This document shows, one piece after another, positions 15,978 to 25,334 of a stretch of 64,000 nt of DNA; the first letter of the stretch is position 1, and each line of letters starts with the position of its first letter. The notes under the pieces are model-generated. The model ran no database searches and had not been told where the DNA came from. It saw nothing but the letters and a program-made list of their open reading frames with translations. A program made the translations under genes and the position numbers. Location of the stretch: positions 744,001-808,000 of the forward strand of contig OY970387.1 of assembly GCA_963719485.1 (NCBI GenBank). Reading direction: 5' to 3'. Source of the stretch: Bog-473 sp963719485 (GTDB taxonomy: Bacteria; Actinomycetota; Acidimicrobiia; Acidimicrobiales; RAAP-2).

Positions 15978-17204
15978 TCAGAATCCGGTTACGCCCTGTG
16001 GGGTGTTGTACGGGAGAGCAGCAGACGTAACCTCTTCGAGCCAACCGTCGGGCTGAATTGCGTATCCAATCAGCTTCGAAGCGTTCGGATACACCTGGTA
16101 GAGATATGCACCGTCCGGCGACATCCACATATCGCTAGGGCTTGCTCCGACAATCCCTCCAACTCCTCTGAATGTCCCGTCGCCTGCCGGCTTTTCGCAA
16201 GCCGGGTCTTTAGCGATTGAGAGAATGTTCCCCTCGAGGCGCCAGCTGGTTATGTAGCCGTAACCGGTCATCGTTGCGAACACGAGTCCATCGTCGGGAG
16301 TTATTGCCATCCAGCAGAGCTCGGATGGCCTTCCGATACTCGTGTCGGCGCGTACGATCGGTCCTGTTGCGATCTGGCCGGAAGATTCGAGCGTCGCCAG
16401 AGACACACCGTCTGCCGTGGCGTATCCAATTACGAACTGGTCGGGTCGGTTGTGTAGGAAGAGCGGACACCATGGCGAGCTCGCTCCAGAATCCTGGAAC
16501 ATGGGTTCGCCGAGCGCGCCCGCGTCGTCGATTGGGAAAACTGCCAACCCATCCGGATCAGGCGCATTGGCTGCAATCGCGTGCGGCTTGCCGTCTCTGG
16601 TAACCCACAGAATAGGGCTTCCGTCCGGATTCGTTGCGGGTAGCTCATCCATCGAGCAACCGACGAGGAGAAACTTCTCGTCGGGCGAGACGGTGAGCAT
16701 CGTGGTGACGCGGCCCGGCTTGTCGGCGGGAACGGCCGTGTATCGCTCTGGACGAAGTGTTAAATGGCCGTCTGGGTCGACCGACATCAACCGGATCTGG
16801 CTGGGTCCGAAGGTATGCAGCACATAGAGCGTCCCTGTCGAAGGCGAGTATTCCAAGGACTTGGCCGTCCCGCTCCTCCCCGTAACCGGGTTACCGGTTC
16901 GCTTGACGTCTAAAAGAGTGAGCTTTCCGTCCTGAGCAACCTCGAAGCTAGAGACCGAGTTGTCACCAGCGTTCACGGCAAACAAAAACCGCTTATCCGA
17001 GGTCATGAGCACGCTATTTGCGCCCTCGACGATGAGACCCGGAGGGGTTTCCCGGTAGTTGAAGGACCCAGAACCCGCGCCTCCAGTGAGAACCCGATCC
17101 GCTTCAGTGAGAGTCCCGTCGCCAGCCCGAAGAAAGTGGATGACAGCGTTGTGGACCGCACTCGTCTGGACATACAGGTGGCCGCTCACTGATTCCTTGG
17201 ACAT
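15978..17204 (-). CDS. Beta-propeller lactonase-like protein
   Basis: 408 residues without a signal peptide. Repeated blade motifs are visible, e.g. SDKRFLFAVNAGDNSVSSFEV, TGTLYVLHTF, DEKFLLVGCS, DDGLVFATMTG and DGAYLYQVYPNASKLIGYAI. This is the pattern of the YbhE/Pgl-type seven-bladed 6-phosphogluconolactonase family. It is longer than bacterial Pgl (~330 residues), so the substrate is probably different. It is the first gene of the minus-strand run and is divergent from a large LuxR regulator that may control it. Confidence 0.85.
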   Translation of the reverse strand: MSKESVSGHLYVQTSAVHNAVIHFLRAGDGTLTEADRVLTGGAGSGSFNYRETPPGLIVEGANSVLMTSDKRFLFAVNAGDNSVSSFEVAQDGKLTLLDVKRTGNPVTGRSGTAKSLEYSPSTGTLYVLHTFGPSQIRLMSVDPDGHLTLRPERYTAVPADKPGRVTTMLTVSPDEKFLLVGCSMDELPATNPDGSPILWVTRDGKPHAIAANAPDPDGLAVFPIDDAGALGEPMFQDSGASSPWCPLFLHNRPDQFVIGYATADGVSLATLESSGQIATGPIVRADTSIGRPSELCWMAITPDDGLVFATMTGYGYITSWRLEGNILSIAKDPACEKPAGDGTFRGVGGIVGASPSDMWMSPDGAYLYQVYPNASKLIGYAIQPDGWLEEVTSAALPYNTPQGVTGF

Positions 17205-17619
17205 GTGACGTTCTTTCCTTCGGTTGTGCTGGATAGGTTTCGGTCGATGTCCGGCCCCCGCAACTAGCGGGCACCTGCATCCGTGGCGGACAAACGAGAT
17301 TGCTGTTCTGGGTTCACTACCTCTGCGCTCAAGCCGCCTTCAGGGCTAACTGAAGCTCGGGTCCATGGTCCTTGCACTCGACCTGAGTCGAATCCGCCAG
17401 ATGGACAGTGCGATACGCCAGTCACTCTGCGAGTTACCTGAAAATGGCTACTAGACCCGCTAGCAGCGGGATCCCGAGGGACTAGCTTCGGGCGATGTCG
17501 TCCTCACGGCGGGCCCGTTTTGGTTCCAAGGCGCCGTGTCCAAGTTGACGACCTTCACCTCTCCAAAACGCCAGTTGAGATCTACCCTTGGCGAGGTGAA
17601 GGACGCAACGGGATTCCCG
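17205..17619. promoter_or_regulatory. Divergent promoter region with inverted repeat
   Basis: About 330-410 bp between the beta-propeller gene and the LuxR-type regulator. CCCGCT-AGC-AGCGGG at 17456-17470 is an inverted repeat with perfect 6-bp arms and is a candidate operator. No other gene is recognisable here. Confidence 0.4.
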
Positions 17620-20388
17620 ATGAGGCGCCACGCCGCACGCCTCGTCGGCCGCAACGCTGAGCAGCGAGTGCTCGACCGGCTCCTGGACGACGTCAGGGAG
17701 GGTGCCAGCCGAGCTCTGGTCGTGCACGGCCAGGCCGGTATGGGCAAAACAGCGCTCCTTGAGTATGTGGCGGAGCGAGCGTCTGACTGCCAGGTGATTT
17801 GTGTGGCGGGGACTCAGGCAGAGATGGAACTCGGGCTCGCAGCGTTGCACCAGTTGTGCCTACCGCTTCTGGACCACCTCGACGCTGTCCCCGCTCCCCA
17901 GCGCAATGCGCTGCAGGTCACATTCGGACTCGAGGTAGGCCCGGTCCCGGACCGATTTCTGGTGGGCCTGGCGGTCCTGAGCCTGCTGGCGGAGGCCGCC
18001 GCGGAACGGCCGCTCCTGTGCCTGATTGACGACCAGCAGTGGCTGGATCGGGCGTCATCGCAGGTGTTGGCATTCGTGGCGCGACGGCTGGGCACAGAGT
18101 CGGTCGGGTTGGTGTTTGGAGCCCGTACTCCTAGTGCTGAGGTGACGGGACTGGCCGAGCTGGCGGTTGGCGGCTTGGCGGACGGCGACGCTCACGTTTT
18201 GCTGGCTTCGGTGCTCACGGGACCGGTTGACACGCGGATACGCGACCGGATCGTCGCCGAGACGGGCGGCAACCCATTGGCATTGTTGGAGCTTCCACGA
18301 GGCCTGACAGCGACGGATCGGGCGGTCGGATTCGGATTGATGGGGGCACCGGTGCTCTCCGACAGCGTCGAGGAAAGCTTCCAACGCCGCGCCGGTGCAC
18401 TGCCCGCCGAGACTGGGCGCCTCTTGCTGTTGGCGGCGGCAGAACCTCTCGGTGACCCGGCGTTGCTGTGGCGGGCCGCTGCGCTTCTAGGGATCGGCGC
18501 AAGAGCAGCGCAGCCGGCGTCCGACGCGGGCCTGGCAGAGTTCGGTCAGCGCGTGCGGTTCCGACACCCGCTGGTGCGCTCGGCCGTCTACCGCGCCGCG
18601 ACGACTGAGGACCGACAACGGGTCCACGGCGCCCTCGCCGAGGCCACCTATCCCGCATCCGACCCCGACCGCCGTGCATGGCACTTGGGCCAAGCCGCCG
18701 TCGGACCCGACGAGGGCGTTGCCACCGAGCTGGAGGACTCGGCCGCGCGGGCGCAGTCCCGCGGAGGCCTGGCCGCCGGCGCGGCATTCCTCGATCGGGC
18801 CGCCACGCTGACCCCGGATCCGGCGCGACGGGCGTGGCGTGCGTTGGCCGCCGCTGAAGCATCTCATCATGCCGGGGCAGCGGATAGGGCAATCGCTCTC
18901 CTCGATCTCGCAGAAGCCAGCCCATACGACGCTGTTCAACGGGCACAAGTTGACCTACTCCGCGCGCAGCTCTCCTTCACAATGACGCGCGGTGACGACT
19001 CGGTTTCGCTTCTCCTGAACGCGGCGAGGCGACTGGAATCCGTCGATCCTCAGCTAGCGCGTGAGACGTACTTGGACGCCCTGATGGCAGCGATGTTCGC
19101 CGGCTCCCTTGCCGCAGGGGATAGCCAGGTCGAAGTGGCACGGGCAACTCGGGCGGCACACTGGCCGGCGCACGAGCAGCTGCCGGCCGACCTTCTCCTC
19201 AACGGCCTGACCGTGCGGTTCACGGACGGTTATACGGCGGCCATGCCGCTGCTAACTCTGGCCGTAACCGCGTTCAATCAACGCGACATTTCACCCCAGC
19301 AGCTGCGATGGCTTTGGCTTGCTCACATCGTCGCTGGCAACCTCTGGGATGAGCGCACCTTAGAGACGATCCACCACGTGGATCGGGCCAGGGACTCCGG
19401 CGCGCTGGCGACGCTGCCCTTGGCGTTGGCAACGCGTATGGGCGCTCACGTTCTGATGGGGGACTTACGGGCCGCGACCGTCTTGCTTGAGGCTGTGAAT
19501 GCAGTTACGGAGGTCACCGCTATTCCATCCGCTCCCTATGGCGCATTGCTACTTGCCGCATGGCAAGGCCGCGACGCCGAGGTCTTCGCTTTAGTGAAAG
19601 CAACGACCGCGGAAGCGCTCCGTCGCCGCGAAGGATTCGGATTGATCATCACTGGATTCGCTGAGGCAATGCTCTGCAACAGCCTCGGCCGATACGAAGA
19701 GGCGACCAGGGCAGCTGAGACCGCTCGTGACTACCACACAGCGATGGGCGTCGAGCCTTGGAGTCTGCTCGCGGAACTCGTCGAGGGAGCGACAAGAAGT
19801 GGGCAACAGACAAAGGCTAACGATGCCTTTCGAGATCTGGCCGTTACGACGCGGTCGGCTGGGTCGGATTGGGGCTTGGGAATTGAGGCCAGGAGCCGTG
19901 CATTGCTCAGCGATGGGAAGGAAGCGGAGGCCGCCTACAAAGAGGCGATCGACCGGCTCGATGGAACGAGGATCCGCGGTGAACTCGCTCGTGCTCACCT
20001 CTTGTACGGCGAATGGTTGCGACGCGAGAAGCGGCGCAGCGAAGCTCGCAGGCGTCTTCGCATGGCTCACAGCATGTTCGACGAAATGGGCATGGAGGCC
20101 TTTGCGGCGCGTTCAGCCAGGGAGCTTCGTGCCAGCGGCGAGACCGTCCGGGAGCACAACCCCGCTGGCCTCAGCGAGCTCACCGCCCAGGAAGCCCAGG
20201 TCGCCCGGTTGGCCAGCGAGGGGCTGTCCAACCCCGAGATCGCAACGCGCCTGTTCATCAGCGCACGAACCGTTCAGTACCACTTGAGCAAGGTCTTCAC
20301 CAAAATGAACCTCAGCTCGCGCAACCAGCTGTGGCGTGCGCTGGACGGCAGGAATGATTCGGCGGCATCTCCGGAGTCGAAATCCTAG
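17620..20388 (+). CDS. Large ATP-binding LuxR regulator (LAL family)
   Basis: 922 residues from ATG 17620; a GTG at 17536 would add 28 residues. An N-terminal AAA/NTPase domain starts with LVGRNAEQRVL. Walker A GQAGMGKT is at ~37-44 and Walker B is LLCLIDDQQWLD. A long helical repeat (TPR-like) region fills the middle. A C-terminal LuxR helix-turn-helix is the stretch from LTAQEAQVARLASEGLSNPE through FISARTVQYHLSKVFTK. LAL proteins bind an inducer and ATP and then activate transcription. It diverges from the catabolic run, so that run is the likely target. The next gene is a close paralogue facing it. Confidence 0.92.
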   Translation: MRRHAARLVGRNAEQRVLDRLLDDVREGASRALVVHGQAGMGKTALLEYVAERASDCQVICVAGTQAEMELGLAALHQLCLPLLDHLDAVPAPQRNALQVTFGLEVGPVPDRFLVGLAVLSLLAEAAAERPLLCLIDDQQWLDRASSQVLAFVARRLGTESVGLVFGARTPSAEVTGLAELAVGGLADGDAHVLLASVLTGPVDTRIRDRIVAETGGNPLALLELPRGLTATDRAVGFGLMGAPVLSDSVEESFQRRAGALPAETGRLLLLAAAEPLGDPALLWRAAALLGIGARAAQPASDAGLAEFGQRVRFRHPLVRSAVYRAATTEDRQRVHGALAEATYPASDPDRRAWHLGQAAVGPDEGVATELEDSAARAQSRGGLAAGAAFLDRAATLTPDPARRAWRALAAAEASHHAGAADRAIALLDLAEASPYDAVQRAQVDLLRAQLSFTMTRGDDSVSLLLNAARRLESVDPQLARETYLDALMAAMFAGSLAAGDSQVEVARATRAAHWPAHEQLPADLLLNGLTVRFTDGYTAAMPLLTLAVTAFNQRDISPQQLRWLWLAHIVAGNLWDERTLETIHHVDRARDSGALATLPLALATRMGAHVLMGDLRAATVLLEAVNAVTEVTAIPSAPYGALLLAAWQGRDAEVFALVKATTAEALRRREGFGLIITGFAEAMLCNSLGRYEEATRAAETARDYHTAMGVEPWSLLAELVEGATRSGQQTKANDAFRDLAVTTRSAGSDWGLGIEARSRALLSDGKEAEAAYKEAIDRLDGTRIRGELARAHLLYGEWLRREKRRSEARRRLRMAHSMFDEMGMEAFAARSARELRASGETVREHNPAGLSELTAQEAQVARLASEGLSNPEIATRLFISARTVQYHLSKVFTKMNLSSRNQLWRALDGRNDSAASPESKS

Positions 20389-20467
20389 AGCCTGCACAGC
20401 GCTCGCAATAGGACGACGAGTTTGAGGGCTCAATGGCTTGCGAATGCACCCTAAGAGTCAGCCAGCC

Positions 20468-23191
20468 CTAGTCCAACACACGTCCAAGCTGAGCACGTGA
20501 ACTGATTTCCAACTTAGTGAAGACCTTGCTCAAGTGATACTGGACGGTGCGCGAGCTGATGAAGAGACGGGTGCCGATTTCTGAATTCGTCAACCCCTCT
20601 CGGGCAAGGCGGGCGATCTGTCCCTCCTGCTCGGTCAACTGCACACGTGTTTCGTCTCTTCGCTTCCGGGCGGTCTCGCCGGAAGCGCGCAGTTCGCGTC
20701 TAGCCCTCTCGGCAAACGCTCCCATGCCCATCTCGTCAAATGAAGAACAGGCGAAGCGAAGATGCTCCAGCGCCTCTCGACGCCGACGACTCCGGCGCAG
20801 CCATTCTCCGTAACACAGGTGGGCACGGGCGAGTTCGAAGTGCACCGACGTTCGGCAAAGGTAGGAGATCGACTCCCGGAAGAGATCCTCCGCTTCGTCT
20901 CCCTCACTGATCAGCGCGCTCATACGGGTCTCCACACCCAAGCCCCAGTCCGTGCTACTGGCACGCGTCATCTCGGCGAGTTGGTGAAGGGCGAGAGTCG
21001 CTGCCTCACGTTCGCCGACATGCACTGCGGCCTCGATCAGTTCGATCAAGGCCCAGTTCGAGATACCGAGTTCATAGGAGACCTCAGATGCCACCCGGGC
21101 AGCCGTGAGGGCTTCGCCGTAACGGCCATACCCGTTGTAGAGGACGGCCCTCGCCCATTGGGCGGTCGAAATCCCGAACCCCTCGCCCCTTTGTTCGGCT
21201 TGCTTGATTGTGGATTCGCTCAACGACAGGGTCTCCATTTCATCCCCTCGGCAGGCGGCGAGGCCCATCGCCCCGTAGGGGAGGAACGTGCTCGCGGTAG
21301 CACCAATCGCGGCGTTCATTTCGTCGAGCGCCAGCGCTGCCATCGTGAGGTCGCCGTCAGAGATCAGGACGTATATGCGGGACATAAGTGCGAGTGGCAT
21401 TTCGCTCAGTGCTCCAGCGTTGCGAGCGAGCTGAACCCACCTTTCAGAAATGGCCTTTGTCGTATCCTGATCCCACATCGTCAATGCGGCGGCGTAACCC
21501 ATCGAGAGCCACCGCATTTCCTGTTCAACTGGCATCTCGCGCATCGCTTTCAGCGCTCTGCGCAGGATCGGAACCGCGGAGGAATAGCCACTGTTGAACA
21601 GGACCGCCCAACCATCAAGTAGTAGGTCTGCTCCAGTGAGTGCAGCACTTTGTAGATCGGCATCACCCGCCGAGCGAGCGACATCCAACAATGTCCCTCC
21701 CCGTCTGGCGAATCGACCTGCGAACTGGGCGGCCACCAGCGCGTCGAGATAAGTAGCTCTTGCGAGATCTGAATCTACGGATTCAAGCTTTGCGGCGGCC
21801 TTCACGAGTAACGGAGCGACGTCGTTACCGCGGCTGGAAACAAAGGCGAGCTGTGCACGGACAAGTTGGACCCGCGCGAGCTCAAGCTCGCCCAGCGGTC
21901 CGACTTCCGCGATAGCGAGCAGCTGCAGCGCCGACTCCACAGCTCCTACTTGCACCTTGGCCTGGGCACCATCAAGTGCCCTCTTGGCCCGCAAGACCGG
22001 GTCGCGTGTCAGCTCGGTCGCCCGATCGAGGAATGCCGCCGCCGCCGCAAACCCACCGCGTGCTTGCGCCCGGCCGGCTGAGCGCTCAAGTTCGCCAGCT
22101 ACATGCTCGTCGGGTCCGTCGGCGGCCTGAGCAAAGTGCCAAGCGCGGCGGTCGGGATCCGCTAATGGATCGGTTACCTCGCCCAATGCACGGTGTACGT
22201 CGCGCCTTTCCGTTGCTGCCGCTGACCAGTAAATCGCAGAGCGGACCAGTGGATGACGGAACCGCACCCTGGACCCGAACTCAACCAAACCGGCTTCGGC
22301 CGCAGGCTGCGCGGCCGGAGGATCAATCCCGAGACGTTCAGCGGCCTGCCACAGCAGTATCGGATCGCCCGCGGGCTCGGCAGACGCAAGCAGCATCAAC
22401 TGTCGAGTCGAGGGCGGTACGGTCTCAGCCCGTCGCAGAAAACTCTCTTCGATACTCTGCGACAGGGGCAACGCATGAGGGGGCGCGAAGCCACCTGCGA
22501 GCTCCGTCGCGGTCAGACTGAGCGGAAGCTCCACCAGCGCAAGGGGGTTGCCGCGAGCTTCGGCGACGATGCGGTCACGTACGGCGTCGTCGACAGGGGA
22601 GGTGAGCACCGAATCGAGAAGCGAGCGCGCATCGCTTTCTGTCAATCCGTGGATTGGCAGCTCAGGCAACCCCGCCAGCTCGGAGCTCGGCACTCGGGCT
22701 CCAAAGATTAACCCGATCGACTCCTCACCCAGGCGCCTCGCAACGAATGCCAGGATCTGCGCTGAGGCCCGATCCAGCCACTGTGCATCATCCACTATGC
22801 ATACAAGAGGCTGTTCGGCCGCGACCTCCGACAGTAAGCTCAGCACGCCTAGACCCACCATGAACGGATCTGGCACGGGACCGGAAGTGATTCCGAACGT
22901 GATCTGCAGTGCATCTCGCTGAGGGTCGGGAATTTTCCCTACGTGCTCGAGCAGTGGTGAGCACAGCTGGTGCAAACCGGCGAAGGCGATCTCCATCTCC
23001 GATTGCACGCCGGCGGCGCTAAGTACGCGGCAGGCAGCCGCCGTCCAAGCCAAGTGCTCCAAGAGCGCCGTCTTGCCAATACCCGGATCTCCGTGCAAGA
23101 CAAGCGCACGACTCTCACCGTTGCGGACAGATCTGAGAAATCGATCAATGGCCGCTCGCTCGGGCGCACGGTCAGTCAGCTGAGCGGGCAT
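20468..23191 (-). CDS. Large ATP-binding LuxR regulator (LAL family), paralogue
   Basis: 907 residues. Same architecture as the facing gene: Walker A GDPGIGKT near residue 35, Walker B LVCIVDDAQWLD, a long helical middle, and the LuxR helix-turn-helix at the C-terminus (LTEQEGQIARLAREGLTNSE, FISSRTVQYHLSKVFTK). Long runs match the 17.6-kb gene, e.g. LLEHVGKIPDPQRDALQITFG versus LLDHLDAVPAPQRNALQVTFG, so the two arose by duplication. They end tail to tail only 79 bp apart. It is divergent from a TetR regulator with an operator between them, so TetR may control it. Confidence 0.92.
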   Translation of the reverse strand: MPAQLTDRAPERAAIDRFLRSVRNGESRALVLHGDPGIGKTALLEHLAWTAAACRVLSAAGVQSEMEIAFAGLHQLCSPLLEHVGKIPDPQRDALQITFGITSGPVPDPFMVGLGVLSLLSEVAAEQPLVCIVDDAQWLDRASAQILAFVARRLGEESIGLIFGARVPSSELAGLPELPIHGLTESDARSLLDSVLTSPVDDAVRDRIVAEARGNPLALVELPLSLTATELAGGFAPPHALPLSQSIEESFLRRAETVPPSTRQLMLLASAEPAGDPILLWQAAERLGIDPPAAQPAAEAGLVEFGSRVRFRHPLVRSAIYWSAAATERRDVHRALGEVTDPLADPDRRAWHFAQAADGPDEHVAGELERSAGRAQARGGFAAAAAFLDRATELTRDPVLRAKRALDGAQAKVQVGAVESALQLLAIAEVGPLGELELARVQLVRAQLAFVSSRGNDVAPLLVKAAAKLESVDSDLARATYLDALVAAQFAGRFARRGGTLLDVARSAGDADLQSAALTGADLLLDGWAVLFNSGYSSAVPILRRALKAMREMPVEQEMRWLSMGYAAALTMWDQDTTKAISERWVQLARNAGALSEMPLALMSRIYVLISDGDLTMAALALDEMNAAIGATASTFLPYGAMGLAACRGDEMETLSLSESTIKQAEQRGEGFGISTAQWARAVLYNGYGRYGEALTAARVASEVSYELGISNWALIELIEAAVHVGEREAATLALHQLAEMTRASSTDWGLGVETRMSALISEGDEAEDLFRESISYLCRTSVHFELARAHLCYGEWLRRSRRRREALEHLRFACSSFDEMGMGAFAERARRELRASGETARKRRDETRVQLTEQEGQIARLAREGLTNSEIGTRLFISSRTVQYHLSKVFTKLEISSRAQLGRVLD

Positions 23192-23268
23192 GTCCCCTGT
23201 CCAAGCGCGCTATTCGCCGGCATGATCGAACAATACGCATCGCACAGGCAACCCTGGTGGGGAGAAAT

Positions 23269-23284
23269 TGGATTGTCCAATCCA
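23269..23284. promoter_or_regulatory. Probable TetR operator
   Basis: TGGATTG-TC-CAATCCA, a 16-bp inverted repeat with perfect 7-bp arms, lies 20 bp before the TetR start and ~80 bp before the divergent LAL gene. The position suits control of both by the TetR protein; this is inferred. Confidence 0.6.
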
Positions 23285-23304
23285 GTTATCATTAACATCA
23301 ACGC

Positions 23305-23955
23305 GTGGAGCCCGAAGATGCTGGGCCGAGTGTGGAGCGACGACTGACACTTCGAGGCCTCGAAGCAAGACAGAGGATCGTGGTCGCCGCGGCGGACTTG
23401 ATGTTCGAATATGGAATCGCGGAAACGACCATCGATGAAATCCGCGCTGCGGCCGGAGTAAGTAGTTCGCAGGTGTACCACTACTTCGCGGACAAGCAAG
23501 CCCTGGTGCGAGCCGTGATCGATTACCAAGCTGACGTCGTCATCGAAAGCCAGGGCGACTACCTCAATCATCTCGACACCCTGGAGGGCCTCAAGGAGTG
23601 GAGGGACTTCGTTGTCGACCACCAACGACGTCTGCAATGTCGCGGCGGCTGCCCGATCGGCTCTCTCGCGTCAGAAGTAGCCGAGACCGATCCGATTGCC
23701 CGCGTTGCGGCAGCTAGGGCCTTCAGGAGGTGGGAGGCACGCATCCGGGAGGGGCTTCAGACCATGCACGACCGCGGCGATCTCCCAGCAGACGTCGACC
23801 CGGAGGACTTAGCCCTTGCGACCCTCGCCGCGCTTCAAGGCGGTCTCCTCCTGACTCAGATTCAACGTGAGACGCGGCCGCTCGAGGTAGCGCTGGACTC
23901 CATCCTCGACAGAATCCGCACCCTTAGCGAATCGGCTCGGGCGAACATGCGGTGA
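23305..23955 (+). CDS. TetR-family regulator
   Basis: 216 residues from GTG 23305; a GTG at 23332 (VERRLTLRG) is possible. The TetR_N helix-turn-helix is intact: ARQRIVVAAADLMFEYG, TTIDEIRAAAGVSSSQVYHYFADKQALV. The ligand domain has RRLQCRGGCPIGSLASEVAE, the Cys-Pro-x-Gly signature of LmrA/YxaF-type regulators. It probably represses itself and the divergent LAL gene through the palindrome in the shared promoter. The ligand is unknown. Confidence 0.92.
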   Translation: MEPEDAGPSVERRLTLRGLEARQRIVVAAADLMFEYGIAETTIDEIRAAAGVSSSQVYHYFADKQALVRAVIDYQADVVIESQGDYLNHLDTLEGLKEWRDFVVDHQRRLQCRGGCPIGSLASEVAETDPIARVAAARAFRRWEARIREGLQTMHDRGDLPADVDPEDLALATLAALQGGLLLTQIQRETRPLEVALDSILDRIRTLSESARANMR

Positions 23956-24012
23956 TCATCCGGATCTCATGTCTCGCCCCAATGTGATCAAAGAAAGACG
24001 CCCGGCCTGGCT

Positions 24013-24141
24013 ATGACCGAAACGGGTCCGTCGACCTTCGCCCAGATCGCCGAGCTGTTAGCCAAAGCCCGATTCACTCATCCCCCGACCGCCCGGCCGA
24101 GGCGGCGGCGCAGCCGCCGTCCGAGGGGAAGGGCGGCTTGA
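24013..24141 (+). CDS. Doubtful small basic ORF
   Basis: 42 residues: MTETGPSTFAQIAELLAKAR, then a very Arg-rich end. The first half looks like a short amphipathic helix and the second is highly basic, as in small DNA-binding proteins, but the GC-rich arms of a hairpin could create such codons by chance. No clear ribosome binding site is visible. It may instead be untranslated sequence after tetR. Confidence 0.2.
   Translation: MTETGPSTFAQIAELLAKARFTHPPTARPRRRRSRRPRGRAA
24103..24119. terminator. Possible terminator hairpin after tetR
   Basis: CGGCGGC-GCA-GCCGCCG forms a perfect 7-bp GC stem. No T-run follows, so termination is uncertain. Confidence 0.25.
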
Positions 24142-24436
24142 AGCAGTAGAGAAAACCTCTCATGATTTGGTTCGCTCTCCAGTTCCGGGCACGCGTCGAT
24201 CGGATCGGTCCGGTTCGATTTCGTTGTCTCGCTGATTGCTCGTTGCATGCCGTTGCTGCTCTCTATTGTGAGCTGCTGATCATTGTGCAGCTCGTGTCGT
24301 CCCTGCGTCCTCGCTGGATGGAACTTCGAGGTATGGAGATGCAACGTCAACGGTGCTCTGTTGGTCATCTGAGCGACAAGTCTGTGACCAGGATGTTGTC
24401 CGGTTTCGGGTGTCTCGATGTCCAATTCATAAGTAG

Positions 24437-24451
24437 GAAGGAAATTCCTTC
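24437..24451. promoter_or_regulatory. Palindrome before excisionase-like gene
   Basis: GAAGGAA-A-TTCCTTC, perfect 7-bp arms, ends 5 bp before the AAGGAGG ribosome binding site. It is a candidate operator, or a structure that hides the start region in the mRNA. Confidence 0.45.
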
Positions 24452-24469
24452 TGGACAAGGAGGACCGCA

Positions 24470-24700
24470 ATGGACACCCAGACTCAGACCTGGCCGAATC
24501 ACGGTGTCGATCGCCTCGTCTACACGGTGGCCGAAGCAGGCACCCTGCTCGGCATCTCACGCGCCTTCGCCTACGAGCTCGTCGCCCGGGGCGAGCTCCC
24601 GGTCATCCGCCTCGGCCGGCGCCGCCTGGTGCCGAAGGTCGCTCTGCTCGCCCTCGTCGAAGCGGAGCGCGCCAACAACGGCAGCGACGCCACGCAGTGA
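24470..24700 (+). CDS. Excisionase-like (AlpA/MerR-type) DNA-binding protein
   Basis: 76 residues with a very good ribosome binding site (AAGGAGG). It is a HTH_17-type protein: the YTVAEAGTLLGISRAFAYEL helix-turn-helix is followed by the wing ARGELPVIRLGRRRLVPKVAL. In actinobacterial integrative elements such proteins act as excisionases or recombination directionality factors. Here it is about 9 kb from the integrase, whereas int and xis are usually adjacent, so the island may have taken up cargo between them or may be composite. Regulation of nearby genes is an alternative role. Confidence 0.85.
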   Translation: MDTQTQTWPNHGVDRLVYTVAEAGTLLGISRAFAYELVARGELPVIRLGRRRLVPKVALLALVEAERANNGSDATQ

Positions 24701-24740
24701 GCCGCGCTCGACGCGCCCACTTGCCCTTCGTAGCGGCGGT

Positions 24741-24783
24741 GTGGACGTCCACACCAATATCCACACGAACGTCCACACCCCTG
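24741..24783. repeat. Iteron-like 12-bp repeats and palindrome
   Basis: Three copies of TCCACAC start at 24748, 24760 and 24772, an exact 12-bp period. The first overlaps a perfect 12-bp palindrome GTGGACGTCCAC (24741-24752). ATATCCACA in the middle copy is one base from a DnaA box. They lie just after the excisionase-like gene. Confidence 0.5.
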
Positions 24784-25334
24784 GTCAAGGCGTCGCGAAG
24801 GCGAGCACACTTCGATCCTCTCGACCGCGCGCCAGAGCCGTCCAGGCCGGCGGAGCCGAGGCGTCCGACGTGTCGGATGCCGGGCCTTGACGGCTCGAGA
24901 AGATTCTGGTGGACACAATGGATGTGGCCGGCCCGTCCGGGCCGGCCTGTATGCGCCCTCGTCCTCTCCCCCGTTGCGTCGCCAGTCGCCCCGGGCAGAG
25001 TCCGGCAGGTTGATGGGGTGGCCTCGCACTGAGGTGCAAGTGTGTGTCTAAGCGCAGCGGGTTGCCTTGAGACCGAAAGTCGCCAGTTTCAGATTGAACT
25101 CGAGAGGGCTCCCATGCCGAACTCTTCGGTGCCCGATTCGACGGAGCCGAGCGGGGCTGGAATTGGAGGGCCGACTCACCAACGGCCGGTCGGAACGGTC
25201 TGCCTCCGATACCCGTGCCCAGATCGCCCAGATCGCCCAGATCGAGACGTCTCAGTGGGATGCTGAGGTGAGCACGATTCAGTGGTGCAACCATTGTTGG
25301 CGGTGCCGTCACATCTGACTCGTAAGTTGAAGCC
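24784..25334. other. Long intergenic region with short repeats
   Basis: About 550 bp without a recognisable gene. It contains three exact tandem copies of CCCAGATCG (25218-25244). Open frames exist on both strands but look like by-products of GC-rich sequence. It may be a regulatory or origin-type region of the element. Confidence 0.4.
25218..25244. repeat. Three tandem 9-bp repeats
   Basis: CCCAGATCG occurs three times without interruption. It is about 90 bp before the AlbA_2-domain gene. The function is unknown. Confidence 0.5.

Larger units (their letters stand above)
23956..24469. other. Intergenic region before excisionase-like gene
   Basis: About 510 bp. It holds a hairpin (24103-24119), a doubtful 42-residue basic ORF (24013-24141) and, at its right end, a palindrome before the excisionase-like gene. 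No recognisable protein domain is found elsewhere. Confidence 0.4.

Noticed and set aside
24162..24890. 242-residue plus-strand frame covering the excisionase-like gene
   Set aside because: Ser/Arg-rich translation without motif; the overlapping excisionase-like gene has a strong ribosome binding site and a clear helix-turn-helix.
25218..25244. CRISPR array
   Set aside because: Three 9-bp units without spacers; too short and no cas genes in the window.
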